Shown here: piece by piece, positions 1 through 8,703 of the stretch | Layout of the letters: each line of letters opens with the position of its first letter | Position numbering within the stretch: the stretch's first letter is position 1 | Source of the DNA: an uncultured Pelagibacteraceae bacterium | Lineage (GTDB): Bacteria > Pseudomonadota > Alphaproteobacteria > Pelagibacterales > Pelagibacteraceae | Assembly (NCBI GenBank): GCA_902595635.1 | Contig: CACJQT010000003.1 | Span: 1-64,000, forward strand | Direction of reading: 5' to 3' | DNA length: 64,000 bases | The notes under the pieces: model-generated | What the model was told of the DNA's origin: nothing | Databases searched by the model: none | What the model saw: only the letters and a program-made list of their open reading frames with translations | Made by a program: the position numbers and the translations under genes

Positions 1-149
1 ATTTATATTTAGAGAAAGAGGGGGATCCTCTTGTTGTACAAACAGATGGAGACACAAATATTAAAGTAGGAGACACCGTTAAAATAGGTTTTGATCCATT
101 TCGTTGCCATTTATTTGATAATAAAGGTATTTCTTTTAAAAATTCCTAA
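1..149 (+). CDS. ABC transporter ATP-binding protein, C-terminal fragment (TOBE region)
   Basis: Open from the left edge in frame 3 and stops with TAA at 147-149; about 48 residues are visible, too short for the ORF track. The residues (VGDTVKIGFDPFRCHLFD) look like the C-terminal TOBE/OB-fold end of MalK/UgpC-type sugar ABC ATPases, which typically close with a phrase like 'FDPERLHLFD'. It lies just upstream of a matching binding protein and two permeases, so it is probably the ATPase of that importer. The nucleotide-binding domain is outside the window. Confidence 0.72.
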   Translation, partial: LYLEKEGDPLVVQTDGDTNIKVGDTVKIGFDPFRCHLFDNKGISFKNS

Positions 150-261
150 ATCAATCTCAGGTAGTATTGTGTAATTTACATACTTGTTATTCTTCCTTTA
201 AATGTTCATTATGTGTTAATTTTTAAATAACTTTAGAAAACAAGAAAAAAGAGGGGAATAT

Positions 262-1590
262 ATGTTTAAAAATATATTAATAACAATCTCTGCAATAGCT
301 TTTGTTTTTAATTCAATTGCATTTGCAGATATTAAATTCTGGACGACAGAAACTCAACCAGCAAGGATGGCTAAACAAGAAGAGATGGCTAAAGCTTTCG
401 AAGCTAAAACTGGAATTGGAGTTGAAGTTATCCCGATTGATGAAAAAGATTTAGGAACAAGAGCTACTGCAGCTGCTGCAGCAGGGGATCTTCCTGATGT
501 AATTTATCATACACTTCAATATGTATTGCCATGGGCTGAAGCTGGAATTTTAGACGTTGATGCAAATAATGATGTGGTTAAATCACTTGGAAAGAAAACC
601 TTTGCACCAGGTGCTTTGAAAATGGCTAGTGCTGGAGGTAAAATTGCAGCGGTGCCAGTTGATGGTTGGACACAAATGGTTGTTTATAGAAAAGATCTAT
701 TTGAACAAGCTGGATTGGAACCACCAACAACATATGCAAACATTGAAAAAGCTATAGATGCTTTATCTAGCAATGAAATGTTCGGATTTGTTGCAGCAAC
801 TAAAACTGATGAAAACTTTATGAGTCAGGTTTTAGAGCATGTTCTACTTGCGAATGGAGTTAACATTGTAAAAAAGGGTGGAACAAAAAAACAAGGAAGA
901 GCTTTAAAAAATTCTTTACAGTTTTATAAAAAATTAGCTAAAGCTAGTCCTCCAGGTGAACTTTATTGGAAACAATCAAGAGAACTTTATTTTGCTGGCA
1001 AAACTCCAATGATAATATGGTCTCCATTTATTATGGATGAATTAGCTGGTTTAAGAGACTCAGCTCCACCAACAATTAACAGTGATCCTACATCACCAGA
1101 ATTGGCATCTAAAACTGGTTTTATAACTAATTTTAGTGGACCAAATAATGTAAAAGGTGCAGCTTGGGCAGATGTTAGATACTTTGGTATAACAGCAGAT
1201 GCAGATACTGATGAAGCTAAGCAGTTTATTCTTTATTCAATGGATGAAGGATACACAAGTACTTTATCTATAGCACCAGAAGGTAAGTTCCCTGTAAGAA
1301 GAGGAAATGCAAGTGATCCAAATGCATTTACAACAGCTTGGAGTAAACTACCTGTTGGAGTTGATAGGAAAGCTCCTTTAACAGATCTATATTCAGCAGA
1401 TGTAATAAATAATATTGTTGCTGGTTTAGATACCGCTAATAGATGGGGTGTTAAAGAAGGTGAATTATCGAGAGCATCTAAAATTATTAACAATAAATTT
1501 ATAAATAGAATCACTAGACAATACATAGACGATCAATTGACGCTAGATGAAGCAGTAGATGAAATTAATACTGTGCTAGCTAGTTTCTAG
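262..1590 (+). CDS. Sugar-type ABC transporter substrate-binding protein (family 1)
   Basis: Periplasmic solute receptor of a carbohydrate-type ABC importer. The 442-aa product starts with a Sec signal peptide (Lys then a hydrophobic stretch ending FAFADI, cleavage near residue 22), followed by a bilobed SBP_bac_1-type protein with the typical 'AAAAAGDLPDVIYH' region near residue 70 and 'GKTPMIIWSPF' near 248. The start is supported by the purine-rich GAGGGG at about 252-257. It is followed by two permeases and a GH63-like hydrolase of glucosylglycerate/mannosylglycerate type, so the ligand may be such a sugar-acid osmolyte. The ligand itself cannot be read from sequence. Confidence 0.88.
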   Translation: MFKNILITISAIAFVFNSIAFADIKFWTTETQPARMAKQEEMAKAFEAKTGIGVEVIPIDEKDLGTRATAAAAAGDLPDVIYHTLQYVLPWAEAGILDVDANNDVVKSLGKKTFAPGALKMASAGGKIAAVPVDGWTQMVVYRKDLFEQAGLEPPTTYANIEKAIDALSSNEMFGFVAATKTDENFMSQVLEHVLLANGVNIVKKGGTKKQGRALKNSLQFYKKLAKASPPGELYWKQSRELYFAGKTPMIIWSPFIMDELAGLRDSAPPTINSDPTSPELASKTGFITNFSGPNNVKGAAWADVRYFGITADADTDEAKQFILYSMDEGYTSTLSIAPEGKFPVRRGNASDPNAFTTAWSKLPVGVDRKAPLTDLYSADVINNIVAGLDTANRWGVKEGELSRASKIINNKFINRITRQYIDDQLTLDEAVDEINTVLASF

Positions 1591-1603
1591 TAATTTAAAA
1601 AAT

Positions 1604-1641
1604 TAAAAAAAGCGGGTAATATTAATTATCCGCTTTTTTTT
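1604..1641 (+). terminator. Intra-operon hairpin with T tract (terminator/attenuator)
   Basis: AAAAAAAGCGGGTAAT pairs with ATTATCCGCTTTTTTT around a 3-4 nt loop, with one G-T pair, and ends in a T run. It sits between the binding-protein stop and the first permease ATG, which directly abuts the T tract. Such hairpins commonly let the periplasmic receptor be made in excess over the membrane subunits by partial termination and 3' protection of the first cistron; that role is inferred. Confidence 0.82.
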
Positions 1642-2901
1642 ATGAGTACAAAACTTGCAAAAATTGAAAAAAGAACAGCTTATCTTTTAATACTACCATC
1701 GGTTTTTTTGGTATTTTCTATAATATTATTTCCAATATTCTCAAATATTTGGATTAGTTTTAAAAATGTAGAACTTAAAGATTTAAGAATTCCTGAACCA
1801 AGAGCAAAAAAATTAGTAAAATCAATTAAAGATAATCCAACTGAAATAAAAATAATTTATAAATTAAGAAATAGTTCTCTTACACAAGAAATTACTAATG
1901 TAAAATTTAAAGATAAATATCCAGATAATATTGAACCAACAAATTTAGATAATAGATGTCAATATAAATCAAATCTACTTAAGTGTGACCTAGGTAATTG
2001 GCCAAAAAAATATCGAGAAAATTTAGAAATAGTTTTTCAAAATACTAATAATCAAGAAATTTCTAAGAAGGAAATAAAATCTTATAAACCTAAACTATCA
2101 GGTAAATCAAAAAATATATTATTAACTTATGAATTTACATTAAATAATTTCAAAAAAGTAATTAAAGACAGAGCGTTTATAGATCTATTATCAACAACTT
2201 TTTATTACACTTTTTTTGGAACCATCGGTGCAATAGTTTTTGGAATTTTGGCTGCACAAATGGTAAATCAAAAATTTTTTGGAAGAACATTTATGAGAAG
2301 CGTTTTGTTGTTTCCTTATGTTGCACCAGTAGTTGCTCTTGCTTATACCTGGGAACTTTTACTTGATCCAACAAGTGGAACTTTAAATAATTTATTAATT
2401 AATTATCAAATTATTGATGGACCAATAAATTTACTAGGACAAAAATATTTAACTTTAAATATACTTGGTTTTGATTTTAAATTAAGGTTAGCATTAACAA
2501 CTGTAATTATTTTTGAAATTTGGAGATATTTTCCTCTAGCATTTTTATTTATTCTCGCTCGTCTTCAAGCAGTTCCAAAAGAGCTATATGAAGCAGCTGA
2601 TGTTGATGGTGCAAATCCTTTACAAAAATTTCTTAATATTACTTTACCCCAGATATTAGCAGTGATTTCAATTCTATTTATGATCAGATTTATTTGGAAT
2701 TTTAATAAATTTGAAGACATCTTCTTACTTACTGGGGGAGCATCAGGCACAAGAACATTGCCAATCAATGTATATCAACAAGGTTTTTCAATCGGGGATA
2801 TTGGTATGGGTTCTGCAGTCTCTATTGTGATTGTAGTGTTTCTGTTAATCTTTATGTTTATCTATTTTAAACTTTTAGGAAAAAGAGCTGATGAAAATTA
2901 A
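1642..2901 (+). CDS. Sugar ABC transporter permease (MalF/UgpA type) with a DUF11-like periplasmic insert
   Basis: Inner-membrane subunit of the importer, 419 aa. TM1 is at about residues 12-35. The BPD_transp_1 core follows from about residue 170, with the ATPase-coupling EAA loop near 313-330 (EAADVDGANPLQKF). Unusually, residues about 40-165 form a soluble insert between TM1 and the core. Its pattern (NSSLTQEITNVKF, then NRCQYKSNLLKCDLGNW) resembles the beta-sandwich DUF11 repeat and has a Cys pair that could form a disulphide. Family members are usually about 290-320 aa. The gene overlaps the next permease by 11 nt and has no clear Shine-Dalgarno because its ATG abuts the hairpin. Confidence 0.85.
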   Translation: MSTKLAKIEKRTAYLLILPSVFLVFSIILFPIFSNIWISFKNVELKDLRIPEPRAKKLVKSIKDNPTEIKIIYKLRNSSLTQEITNVKFKDKYPDNIEPTNLDNRCQYKSNLLKCDLGNWPKKYRENLEIVFQNTNNQEISKKEIKSYKPKLSGKSKNILLTYEFTLNNFKKVIKDRAFIDLLSTTFYYTFFGTIGAIVFGILAAQMVNQKFFGRTFMRSVLLFPYVAPVVALAYTWELLLDPTSGTLNNLLINYQIIDGPINLLGQKYLTLNILGFDFKLRLALTTVIIFEIWRYFPLAFLFILARLQAVPKELYEAADVDGANPLQKFLNITLPQILAVISILFMIRFIWNFNKFEDIFLLTGGASGTRTLPINVYQQGFSIGDIGMGSAVSIVIVVFLLIFMFIYFKLLGKRADEN

Positions 2902-4084
2902 AAACATATTTACTTATTGTTTTATCTCATCATTATTTTTGTTTTCATTAGTTTGTATTTGGAAAATCCTAGTTACATTGCAAGGAATTGAATTAACAAA
3001 TTTTAACTTTAATAAATTATTTATATTTGGAATAACTCTTTGTGCAATAAATCTTCTTATTGGGAAAAAATTAAATTTAAATATTAAAATTACTATACTT
3101 GCACTTTTATTTTCTATCTTTGATTATTTCATCTCAATAAATTTACCTATTTGGTATAGTTTTGGCATATTTTTAATTTCGTTATTTTTTTTCAATAATA
3201 TAAAAGATTACGACAAAAACTTTTTGTCAAAAAATCATTCTTCTCAAAAATTATTCTTTAATTTTTTAACATTATTCGGAATTACTCTGTTCTCTTTTGT
3301 AATTCTTTTCCCTTTTTATATGATGTTAGTTACAAGCTTTAAAACCCAAGCATTATTATTATTAAACCCCTTAGACTTTAGTATTAACTTTGCACAAGGA
3401 TTGCCAGAGTTGTTCAAATCTTATTTTATAGTATTTAAAGATTACAATTTTGGAAGATATATGCTAACGAGTACAATAGTCTCCTTAGGAACAGTCATTA
3501 TAACATTAATTTTTGCAATACCGGCTGCTTATGCAGTTGCAAGACTTAATTTCTTTGGAAAAAATTTTTTATCAACATCCATATTGATAATTTATTTATT
3601 TCCAGCGATAGTTTTAGTGATACCTTTGTACACAATTTTTAGTCAACTTGGTTTAAGAAATTCTATTGAGGGTTTACTAATAGTTTATACAGCTACGACT
3701 TTACCTGTAGCTATATATATGTTGCAAGGTTACTTTAAAAGTATACCAAAAGAATTAGAAGAAGCAGGGATAATAGATGGTCAAAATTGGCTTGGTATAA
3801 TTTTTAAAATTATACTTCCGCTAAGTTTACCTGCAATATCATCAGTAGCTTTATATGTATTTATGATAGCTTGGAATGAGTTTTTATTTTCACTAATGTT
3901 TTTAGACCGCCCAAATACTTTCACATTATCAAGAGCTATTCAGTTTCTAAATGTTGGGGCTGAAACACCTAGACAATATTTGATGGCAGGATCTGTAGTA
4001 GTAACTTTGCCTATTTTAATAATTTTTGTTTATTTTGAAAAATATTTAGTAAGTGGTCTTACCGCAGGAAGTGTTAAAGGATAA
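2891..4084 (+). CDS. Sugar ABC transporter permease (MalG/UgpE type) with extra N-terminal TM segments
   Basis: Second inner-membrane subunit, 397 aa against about 270-300 for typical MalG/UgpE proteins. The first roughly 120 residues contain about four added hydrophobic segments, then a cytoplasmic Lys/Asp-rich linker near 105-122. A standard BPD_transp_1 core follows: 'ILFPFYMMLVTSFK' near 140-153 and the EAA loop 'EEAGIIDGQNWLGIIFK' near 291. It overlaps the previous gene by 11 nt and shares one base with the following hydrolase (TAATG), indicating translational coupling. The added helices may pack against the insert of the partner permease; this is speculation. Confidence 0.84.
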   Translation: MKIKNIFTYCFISSLFLFSLVCIWKILVTLQGIELTNFNFNKLFIFGITLCAINLLIGKKLNLNIKITILALLFSIFDYFISINLPIWYSFGIFLISLFFFNNIKDYDKNFLSKNHSSQKLFFNFLTLFGITLFSFVILFPFYMMLVTSFKTQALLLLNPLDFSINFAQGLPELFKSYFIVFKDYNFGRYMLTSTIVSLGTVIITLIFAIPAAYAVARLNFFGKNFLSTSILIIYLFPAIVLVIPLYTIFSQLGLRNSIEGLLIVYTATTLPVAIYMLQGYFKSIPKELEEAGIIDGQNWLGIIFKIILPLSLPAISSVALYVFMIAWNEFLFSLMFLDRPNTFTLSRAIQFLNVGAETPRQYLMAGSVVVTLPILIIFVYFEKYLVSGLTAGSVKG

Positions 4085-5343
4085 TGCAAAATAAAGTAGA
4101 AGAGGCAAAAAAAATATTATTAGGTAATAGAAAAAACGGTTACACACTTCCTACTAATAACAAATTATATCCTGCTCAATGGAATTGGGACTCAGCATTT
4201 ATAGCGCTCGGTTATTCTTACTTTAATTTAGATTTTTCAATTACAGAAATTGAAACTTTACTTAATGGTCAGTGGGATGATGGTATGGTACCCCACATTC
4301 TTTTTCATGATAAAGATACATCTTATTTTCCAAATCATACGACTTGGAAATGTGGAAAAAATATTCCATCATCAGGTATTACTCAGCCACCAGTTTTAGC
4401 CAGTATTTTGACGAAAATTGTTGAAAAAAATCAACTTAGTAATGAACAACATTCAAGAATTGTAAATATAATAAAAAAAATTAAAAATTATCATGATTGG
4501 TTCATAAAATTCAGAGATCCTAATAAAACCGGCCTTGTATCCATATTACATCCTTGGGAGAGCGGGTATGATAATTCACCAATTTGGGATCAGCCAATGA
4601 GCAATATCAAAGTCGATAAAGACCTTAATTATAAAAGAAGAGACCTTGAAGTTTCAAACTCTGATGAGAGACCTTTAAAAACTGATTATGATAGATATGT
4701 AACTTTAAGGGATCAATTTAGGAATAATCAGTATGATCCACATAAATTGTATGAGATTTCTGATTTTAATGTAGTAGATGTTGGATTTAATGCTTTATTT
4801 TTGAGAGCAAATAAAGATCTACTTAGCTTAGCTAAAAATTTTGATTTAAATTTTGATGATTTAAATAATTTTGTATCCAAAACTGAAAATGAAATATTAA
4901 AATTATATGATGATAATATTAATGATTTTGTCTCAAAAGATTTAAAAACTAACTTGAATATCGTTGTTCCATCAATAACAAATTATTTTACTCTCTATGC
5001 AAATTTACAAGATGATGAATTAAATAAAAAAATTATTAATAATTTAAAAAATCATAATATTAATGACAATTACTATTTCTCAACAATAAAACCAAATCAT
5101 CCTTCATTTGAAGAAAAAAGATATTGGAGAGGTCCAATATGGATAAATTGTAATTGGTTGATTTATCAAGGACTTATCAAAAAAGAGCCAGAATATGCAA
5201 ATGAAATCAAAAAAAAAACTTTAGAATTAATTGAAGAAAAAGGTTTCCATGAATATTACAGTTATAAAGATGGATCAGTTATGGGCGCGAATAATTTCTC
5301 ATGGAGCGCAGCTTTATATTTAGACCTGGTTCTAGAAAATTAG
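4084..5343 (+). CDS. GH63/MGH1-like glycoside hydrolase, probable glucosylglycerate or mannosylglycerate hydrolase
   Basis: Cytoplasmic (alpha/alpha)6-barrel type hydrolase of 419 aa with no signal peptide. GH63-type signatures are visible: 'QWNWDSAFIALGY' near residue 31, 'HPWESGYDNSPIWD' near 157 (catalytic Asp region), 'YWRGPIWINCNWLIYQGL' near 350, and the C-terminal 'GANNFSWSAALYLDL'. Bacterial relatives of this size hydrolyse glucosylglycerate or mannosylglycerate. Translational coupling to the importer suggests that an imported osmolyte is split into hexose and glycerate for catabolism. Substrate choice between the glucosyl and mannosyl forms, or glucosylglycerol, is not resolved. Confidence 0.8.
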   Translation: MQNKVEEAKKILLGNRKNGYTLPTNNKLYPAQWNWDSAFIALGYSYFNLDFSITEIETLLNGQWDDGMVPHILFHDKDTSYFPNHTTWKCGKNIPSSGITQPPVLASILTKIVEKNQLSNEQHSRIVNIIKKIKNYHDWFIKFRDPNKTGLVSILHPWESGYDNSPIWDQPMSNIKVDKDLNYKRRDLEVSNSDERPLKTDYDRYVTLRDQFRNNQYDPHKLYEISDFNVVDVGFNALFLRANKDLLSLAKNFDLNFDDLNNFVSKTENEILKLYDDNINDFVSKDLKTNLNIVVPSITNYFTLYANLQDDELNKKIINNLKNHNINDNYYFSTIKPNHPSFEEKRYWRGPIWINCNWLIYQGLIKKEPEYANEIKKKTLELIEEKGFHEYYSYKDGSVMGANNFSWSAALYLDLVLEN

Positions 5344-5352
5344 ATTAGATTT

Positions 5353-6687
5353 TTAGTTTTTATTTAGAAAAGTTTCAGATGAATCATCCATTGCTTTTGC
5401 CCAAGCTGTGTGATGAACAGGAGCTACTGACCCTGTAACTGGAGATGAAAAAGATTTATTTCTATACGTTGATATATCTTCAACTTTATGATGTTCCCAT
5501 TCTTTAAAATGTTTTCGGATTAGTTCAAAATCTATTTTTGGATAATCCGACATCTCATGTAATTCTTTTGTGTATTCAGTCTGAAAATCAATCATCTGAT
5601 CAGGATTTTCTAGTTTTTCTTCTAAATCAACCCATTTATTAATATCTTTTTCAATATCCCCACCACTTGGCATATTTATTTTCCCCATTATAACATCTCT
5701 TGCATACCAAGCTTGGCAATCGAACATATTAAATGTGTGAAACTGGTCTTGCATTCCTAGATACAAAAGTTTGTGATTATCTTGCCAAACAATACCTTTG
5801 TATAATTTTGGGGGATAGAGTCTATTTCTTGTTTTAAGTTTTAAATTTTCTTCCAAGAAAGGAAAATGATGCAGGTAACCAGTACATAGAATTATTACAT
5901 CTGCATCTTGTTCGGTTCCATCTTTAAAAATTGCTTTTTTTCCCTCTAATCTATCTAAATAGAATACTTCCTTCATTCCGTCAGGCCATTTAAAACCCAT
6001 AGGATTATGCCTGTAGCCAATTGTTACACTTTTTGCTCCATATTTATTGCATTGAAGTGCAATATCCTCAGCGGAATAACTGCTTCCTAAAACTATAATA
6101 TTTTTTCCTCTAAATTCTTCGGCATCTCTAAAATCATGTGAGTGCATTATTCTTCCAGGAAATGAACTCATACCTTTATATTCCGGTATAAAAGGAACTG
6201 AAAAATGACCAGTAGACACCACAACATAATCAAAATGATCTGTTAAAATTTTATCATTTTCTTTATCTTGGTAGCTAACCTCAAACTTATCTGATTTAAA
6301 AACTGTATTAACTACTCTTGTATTAAATTTAATTTTATTTCTTAAATTTCCTTTACTTACTCTACTCGTGATATAATCATAAAGTACTTCTCTAGGTGGA
6401 AAAGATGGAATTGGCTTACCAAAGTGTTCATCAAAAGAATAATCTGCAAATTCAAGACACTCTTTAGGTCCGTTCGACCAAAGATATCTATACATGCTAT
6501 TATGAACTGGATCTCCATATTGGTCAGATCCTGTTCTCCAGCTATAATTCCAAAGTCCGCCCCAATCACTTTGTTTTTCAAAGCAAACTATTTCAGGGAT
6601 CTTATCTCCTTTTTTTTCGGCATGTTCAAAAGCCCTCAGTATTGATAAACCACAAGGTCCAGCACCAATTATAGCGACTTTAGTCAT
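5353..6687 (-). CDS. tmm: Trimethylamine monooxygenase (flavin-containing monooxygenase)
   Basis: Oxidises trimethylamine to trimethylamine N-oxide with NADPH and O2. The 444-aa product has the FAD motif GAGPCGLSILRAFE at the N-terminus, the FMO fingerprint 'FPGRIMHSHDF' near 172-182, the NADPH-binding 'GSSYSAED' near 201 and 'ILCTGYLHHFPF' near 267. Stretches such as 'YRYLWSNGPKE' and 'LYLGMQDQFHTFNMFD' closely match the bacterial Tmm proteins described from roseobacters and SAR11, rather than generic FMOs. It is divergent from the Fe-alcohol dehydrogenase and has a good RBS (AGAGGA) on the minus strand. A TMAO demethylase (tdm) is not in this window, so the next step must be encoded elsewhere. 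Confidence 0.9.
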   Translation of the reverse strand: MTKVAIIGAGPCGLSILRAFEHAEKKGDKIPEIVCFEKQSDWGGLWNYSWRTGSDQYGDPVHNSMYRYLWSNGPKECLEFADYSFDEHFGKPIPSFPPREVLYDYITSRVSKGNLRNKIKFNTRVVNTVFKSDKFEVSYQDKENDKILTDHFDYVVVSTGHFSVPFIPEYKGMSSFPGRIMHSHDFRDAEEFRGKNIIVLGSSYSAEDIALQCNKYGAKSVTIGYRHNPMGFKWPDGMKEVFYLDRLEGKKAIFKDGTEQDADVIILCTGYLHHFPFLEENLKLKTRNRLYPPKLYKGIVWQDNHKLLYLGMQDQFHTFNMFDCQAWYARDVIMGKINMPSGGDIEKDINKWVDLEEKLENPDQMIDFQTEYTKELHEMSDYPKIDFELIRKHFKEWEHHKVEDISTYRNKSFSSPVTGSVAPVHHTAWAKAMDDSSETFLNKN

Positions 6688-6763
6688 GATAATTTTTCCT
6701 CTACAATTAAAATTATAAATATATTGTACTAAGAAAAATAGAAAAATTAAATATTATTTTAAT

Positions 6764-7921
6764 ATGAAAACTAATTGGAATTATCCTACTACAATTTGGG
6801 TTGGAGAGAATAGGATTCAAGATTTAAGCATAGCCTGTAAAAATTTGAAAATTGATAAACCACTATTTGTCACAGATAGGGATTTAATTAATCTAAAAAT
6901 GGTTCAAGATATAATTAAAGATTTAAAAAAAACCCATAATCATCTTCAAGTTTTTTCAAATTTTTCAGGTAATCCTGTGGGTGAGAATGTGGAAGAGGGT
7001 GTAGGTGAGTTTAAGAAATTAGGTTGTGATGGAGTTATTGCATTTGGTGGTGGCAGCGGTCTTGATGTAGGAAAAGCTATTGCTTTTATGTCAGGACAGT
7101 CTAGACCAATATGGGATTTTGAAGATATAGGTGATTATTGGAAAAGAGCAGATGAAACTAACATTGCACCTATCATTGCTGTACCCACTACAGCAGGGAC
7201 AGGATCAGAAACTGGAAGAGCATCAGCTATAATCAATAAACAAACAGGTATAAAAAAAATTATTTTCCACCCGAAATTTTTACCTTCAATAGTAATTTTA
7301 GATCCTAATTTAACTTTAGATCTTTCTCCAAGATTGACTGCAGCGACAGGTATGGATGCTTTGGCACACAATTTAGAAGCTTTTTGTGCACCAGGATTTC
7401 ACCCGATGGCTGATGGAATTGCGATTGAGGGAATGAAGTTAATTAAAAACTCATTAATTAAAGCTGTTAAGAACGGTAAAGATTTAAATGCTAGAGCAGA
7501 ATTATTAGCTTCAGCTAGTATGGGCTCTACCGCTTTTCAAAAAGGGCTTGGTGCTATTCATTCTTTAAGCCACCCTATTAATGCGCAATTTAATGTTCAC
7601 CACGGTTTATCAAATGCAATCTTTATGCCTTATGTATTAACTTTTAACAAAGAAATGATTGAAATTAGGATAATTTCTATATGTGATTATCTCGAACTCG
7701 ATAAAAGTTTTGATAGTTTTTTACACTGGATTTTAGAACTAAGAAAAGAATTAAATATACCACATAAATTATCAGAAATTGTTGATGTAAATAAAATAAA
7801 TTTAGAGCAGTTATCAGTTATGGCATTAGAAGATCCTTCAACTTCTACCAATCCAAGGACAATGAGTAAGGATGACATGAAAGCACTTTATGAACACAGT
7901 ATTTCGGGTAAATTATTTTAA
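6764..7921 (+). CDS. Iron-containing (group III) alcohol dehydrogenase
   Basis: NAD(P)-dependent alcohol/aldehyde oxidoreductase, 385 aa, full length for the Fe-ADH family. NAD-binding 'AFGGGSGLDVGKAIAF' lies near residue 93, 'VPTTAGTGSETGRAS' near 140, and the metal-ligand region is intact: 'GMDALAHNLEAF', 'GAIHSLSHPI' and 'VHHGLSNAIFMPY'. A related SAR11 enzyme has been linked to methanol and short-chain alcohol oxidation in one-carbon metabolism, and the neighbours here (tmm, fhs, sox) fit such a role. Its stop shares one base with the start of the amidotransferase gene. The actual alcohol is unknown. Confidence 0.87.
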   Translation: MKTNWNYPTTIWVGENRIQDLSIACKNLKIDKPLFVTDRDLINLKMVQDIIKDLKKTHNHLQVFSNFSGNPVGENVEEGVGEFKKLGCDGVIAFGGGSGLDVGKAIAFMSGQSRPIWDFEDIGDYWKRADETNIAPIIAVPTTAGTGSETGRASAIINKQTGIKKIIFHPKFLPSIVILDPNLTLDLSPRLTAATGMDALAHNLEAFCAPGFHPMADGIAIEGMKLIKNSLIKAVKNGKDLNARAELLASASMGSTAFQKGLGAIHSLSHPINAQFNVHHGLSNAIFMPYVLTFNKEMIEIRIISICDYLELDKSFDSFLHWILELRKELNIPHKLSEIVDVNKINLEQLSVMALEDPSTSTNPRTMSKDDMKALYEHSISGKLF

Positions 7922-8703
7922 TGAAAAGAATTCTTATAGTTGAAGGTAACCTTAGAGAAGAAAATCAAAGCTTTACAGATGGTGGAATTAAAACTCATAC
8001 TGAAAGTTTAAAAGATAGTATTAGTTATTTTACAGATCAATTAGAAATTGATGTTGTTAATCCATCATCAGATGAAAATATTAATGAAGTAGCTAAAGAT
8101 TTAACTAAATATCATGGAATGATATGGGGTGGTAGTAGTTTAAATATTTACAATGATACTCCAGAAATAAGAAGACAAATAAACTTTATGAGGGAATGTC
8201 AAAAGAATATAAAAAACATATTCGCAATATGTTGGGGAATGCAAGTTGCTGTGACCGTTGCTGGCGGTGAAGTAAAGAAATGCCCTAATGGTGCTCACAG
8301 GGGAATAGCTCATGATATAGAAATAAATGAAAACGGACTTAAACACCCACTTTATAAAAATAAAAATAAAAAATTTAATACTCCTGCGTTTAATTTTGAT
8401 GAAGTTGTAAAATTACCTGAGGGCTCTACATTACTTTCATCAAATCCTATAAATAAAGTCATGGGTATAAATTTTAATGTTGGTTCAACGAATGTATGGG
8501 GAATACAATATCACCCAGAGATAACTTATGCCAAAATGATAAGCTTAATTCATTTTAGGAGAGATCGACTTTTAGAAAAAAAAGCATTTATTGACCAAAT
8601 GGAAATAGACTCTCATGTAAAAATTATAGAAGATGAAAATAAAATTTCAAATAAAGATGCAAGGATGAGAGAATTAGAAAATTGGCTAAATAATTTAAAT
8701 TAG
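7921..8703 (+). CDS. Class I glutamine amidotransferase-like protein
   Basis: Single-domain GATase1-fold protein of 260 aa. The nucleophile elbow '[12 protein letters not shown]' supplies the catalytic Cys near residue 101 and '[12 protein letters not shown]' near 196 supplies the His-Glu pair, so the triad looks complete. Stand-alone members act as glutaminase partners or hydrolyse gamma-glutamyl compounds; no synthetase domain is fused here. It is translationally coupled to the Fe-ADH gene, which suggests a shared pathway, and its 3' end overlaps fhs by 4 nt tail to tail. A role in gamma-glutamyl-amine turnover next to methylamine genes is conceivable but unproven. Confidence 0.8.
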   Translation: MKRILIVEGNLREENQSFTDGGIKTHTESLKDSISYFTDQLEIDVVNPSSDENINEVAKDLTKYHGMIWGGSSLNIYNDTPEIRRQINFMRECQKNIKNIFAICWGMQVAVTVAGGEVKKCPNGAHRGIAHDIEINENGLKHPLYKNKNKKFNTPAFNFDEVVKLPEGSTLLSSNPINKVMGINFNVGSTNVWGIQYHPEITYAKMISLIHFRRDRLLEKKAFIDQMEIDSHVKIIEDENKISNKDARMRELENWLNNLN

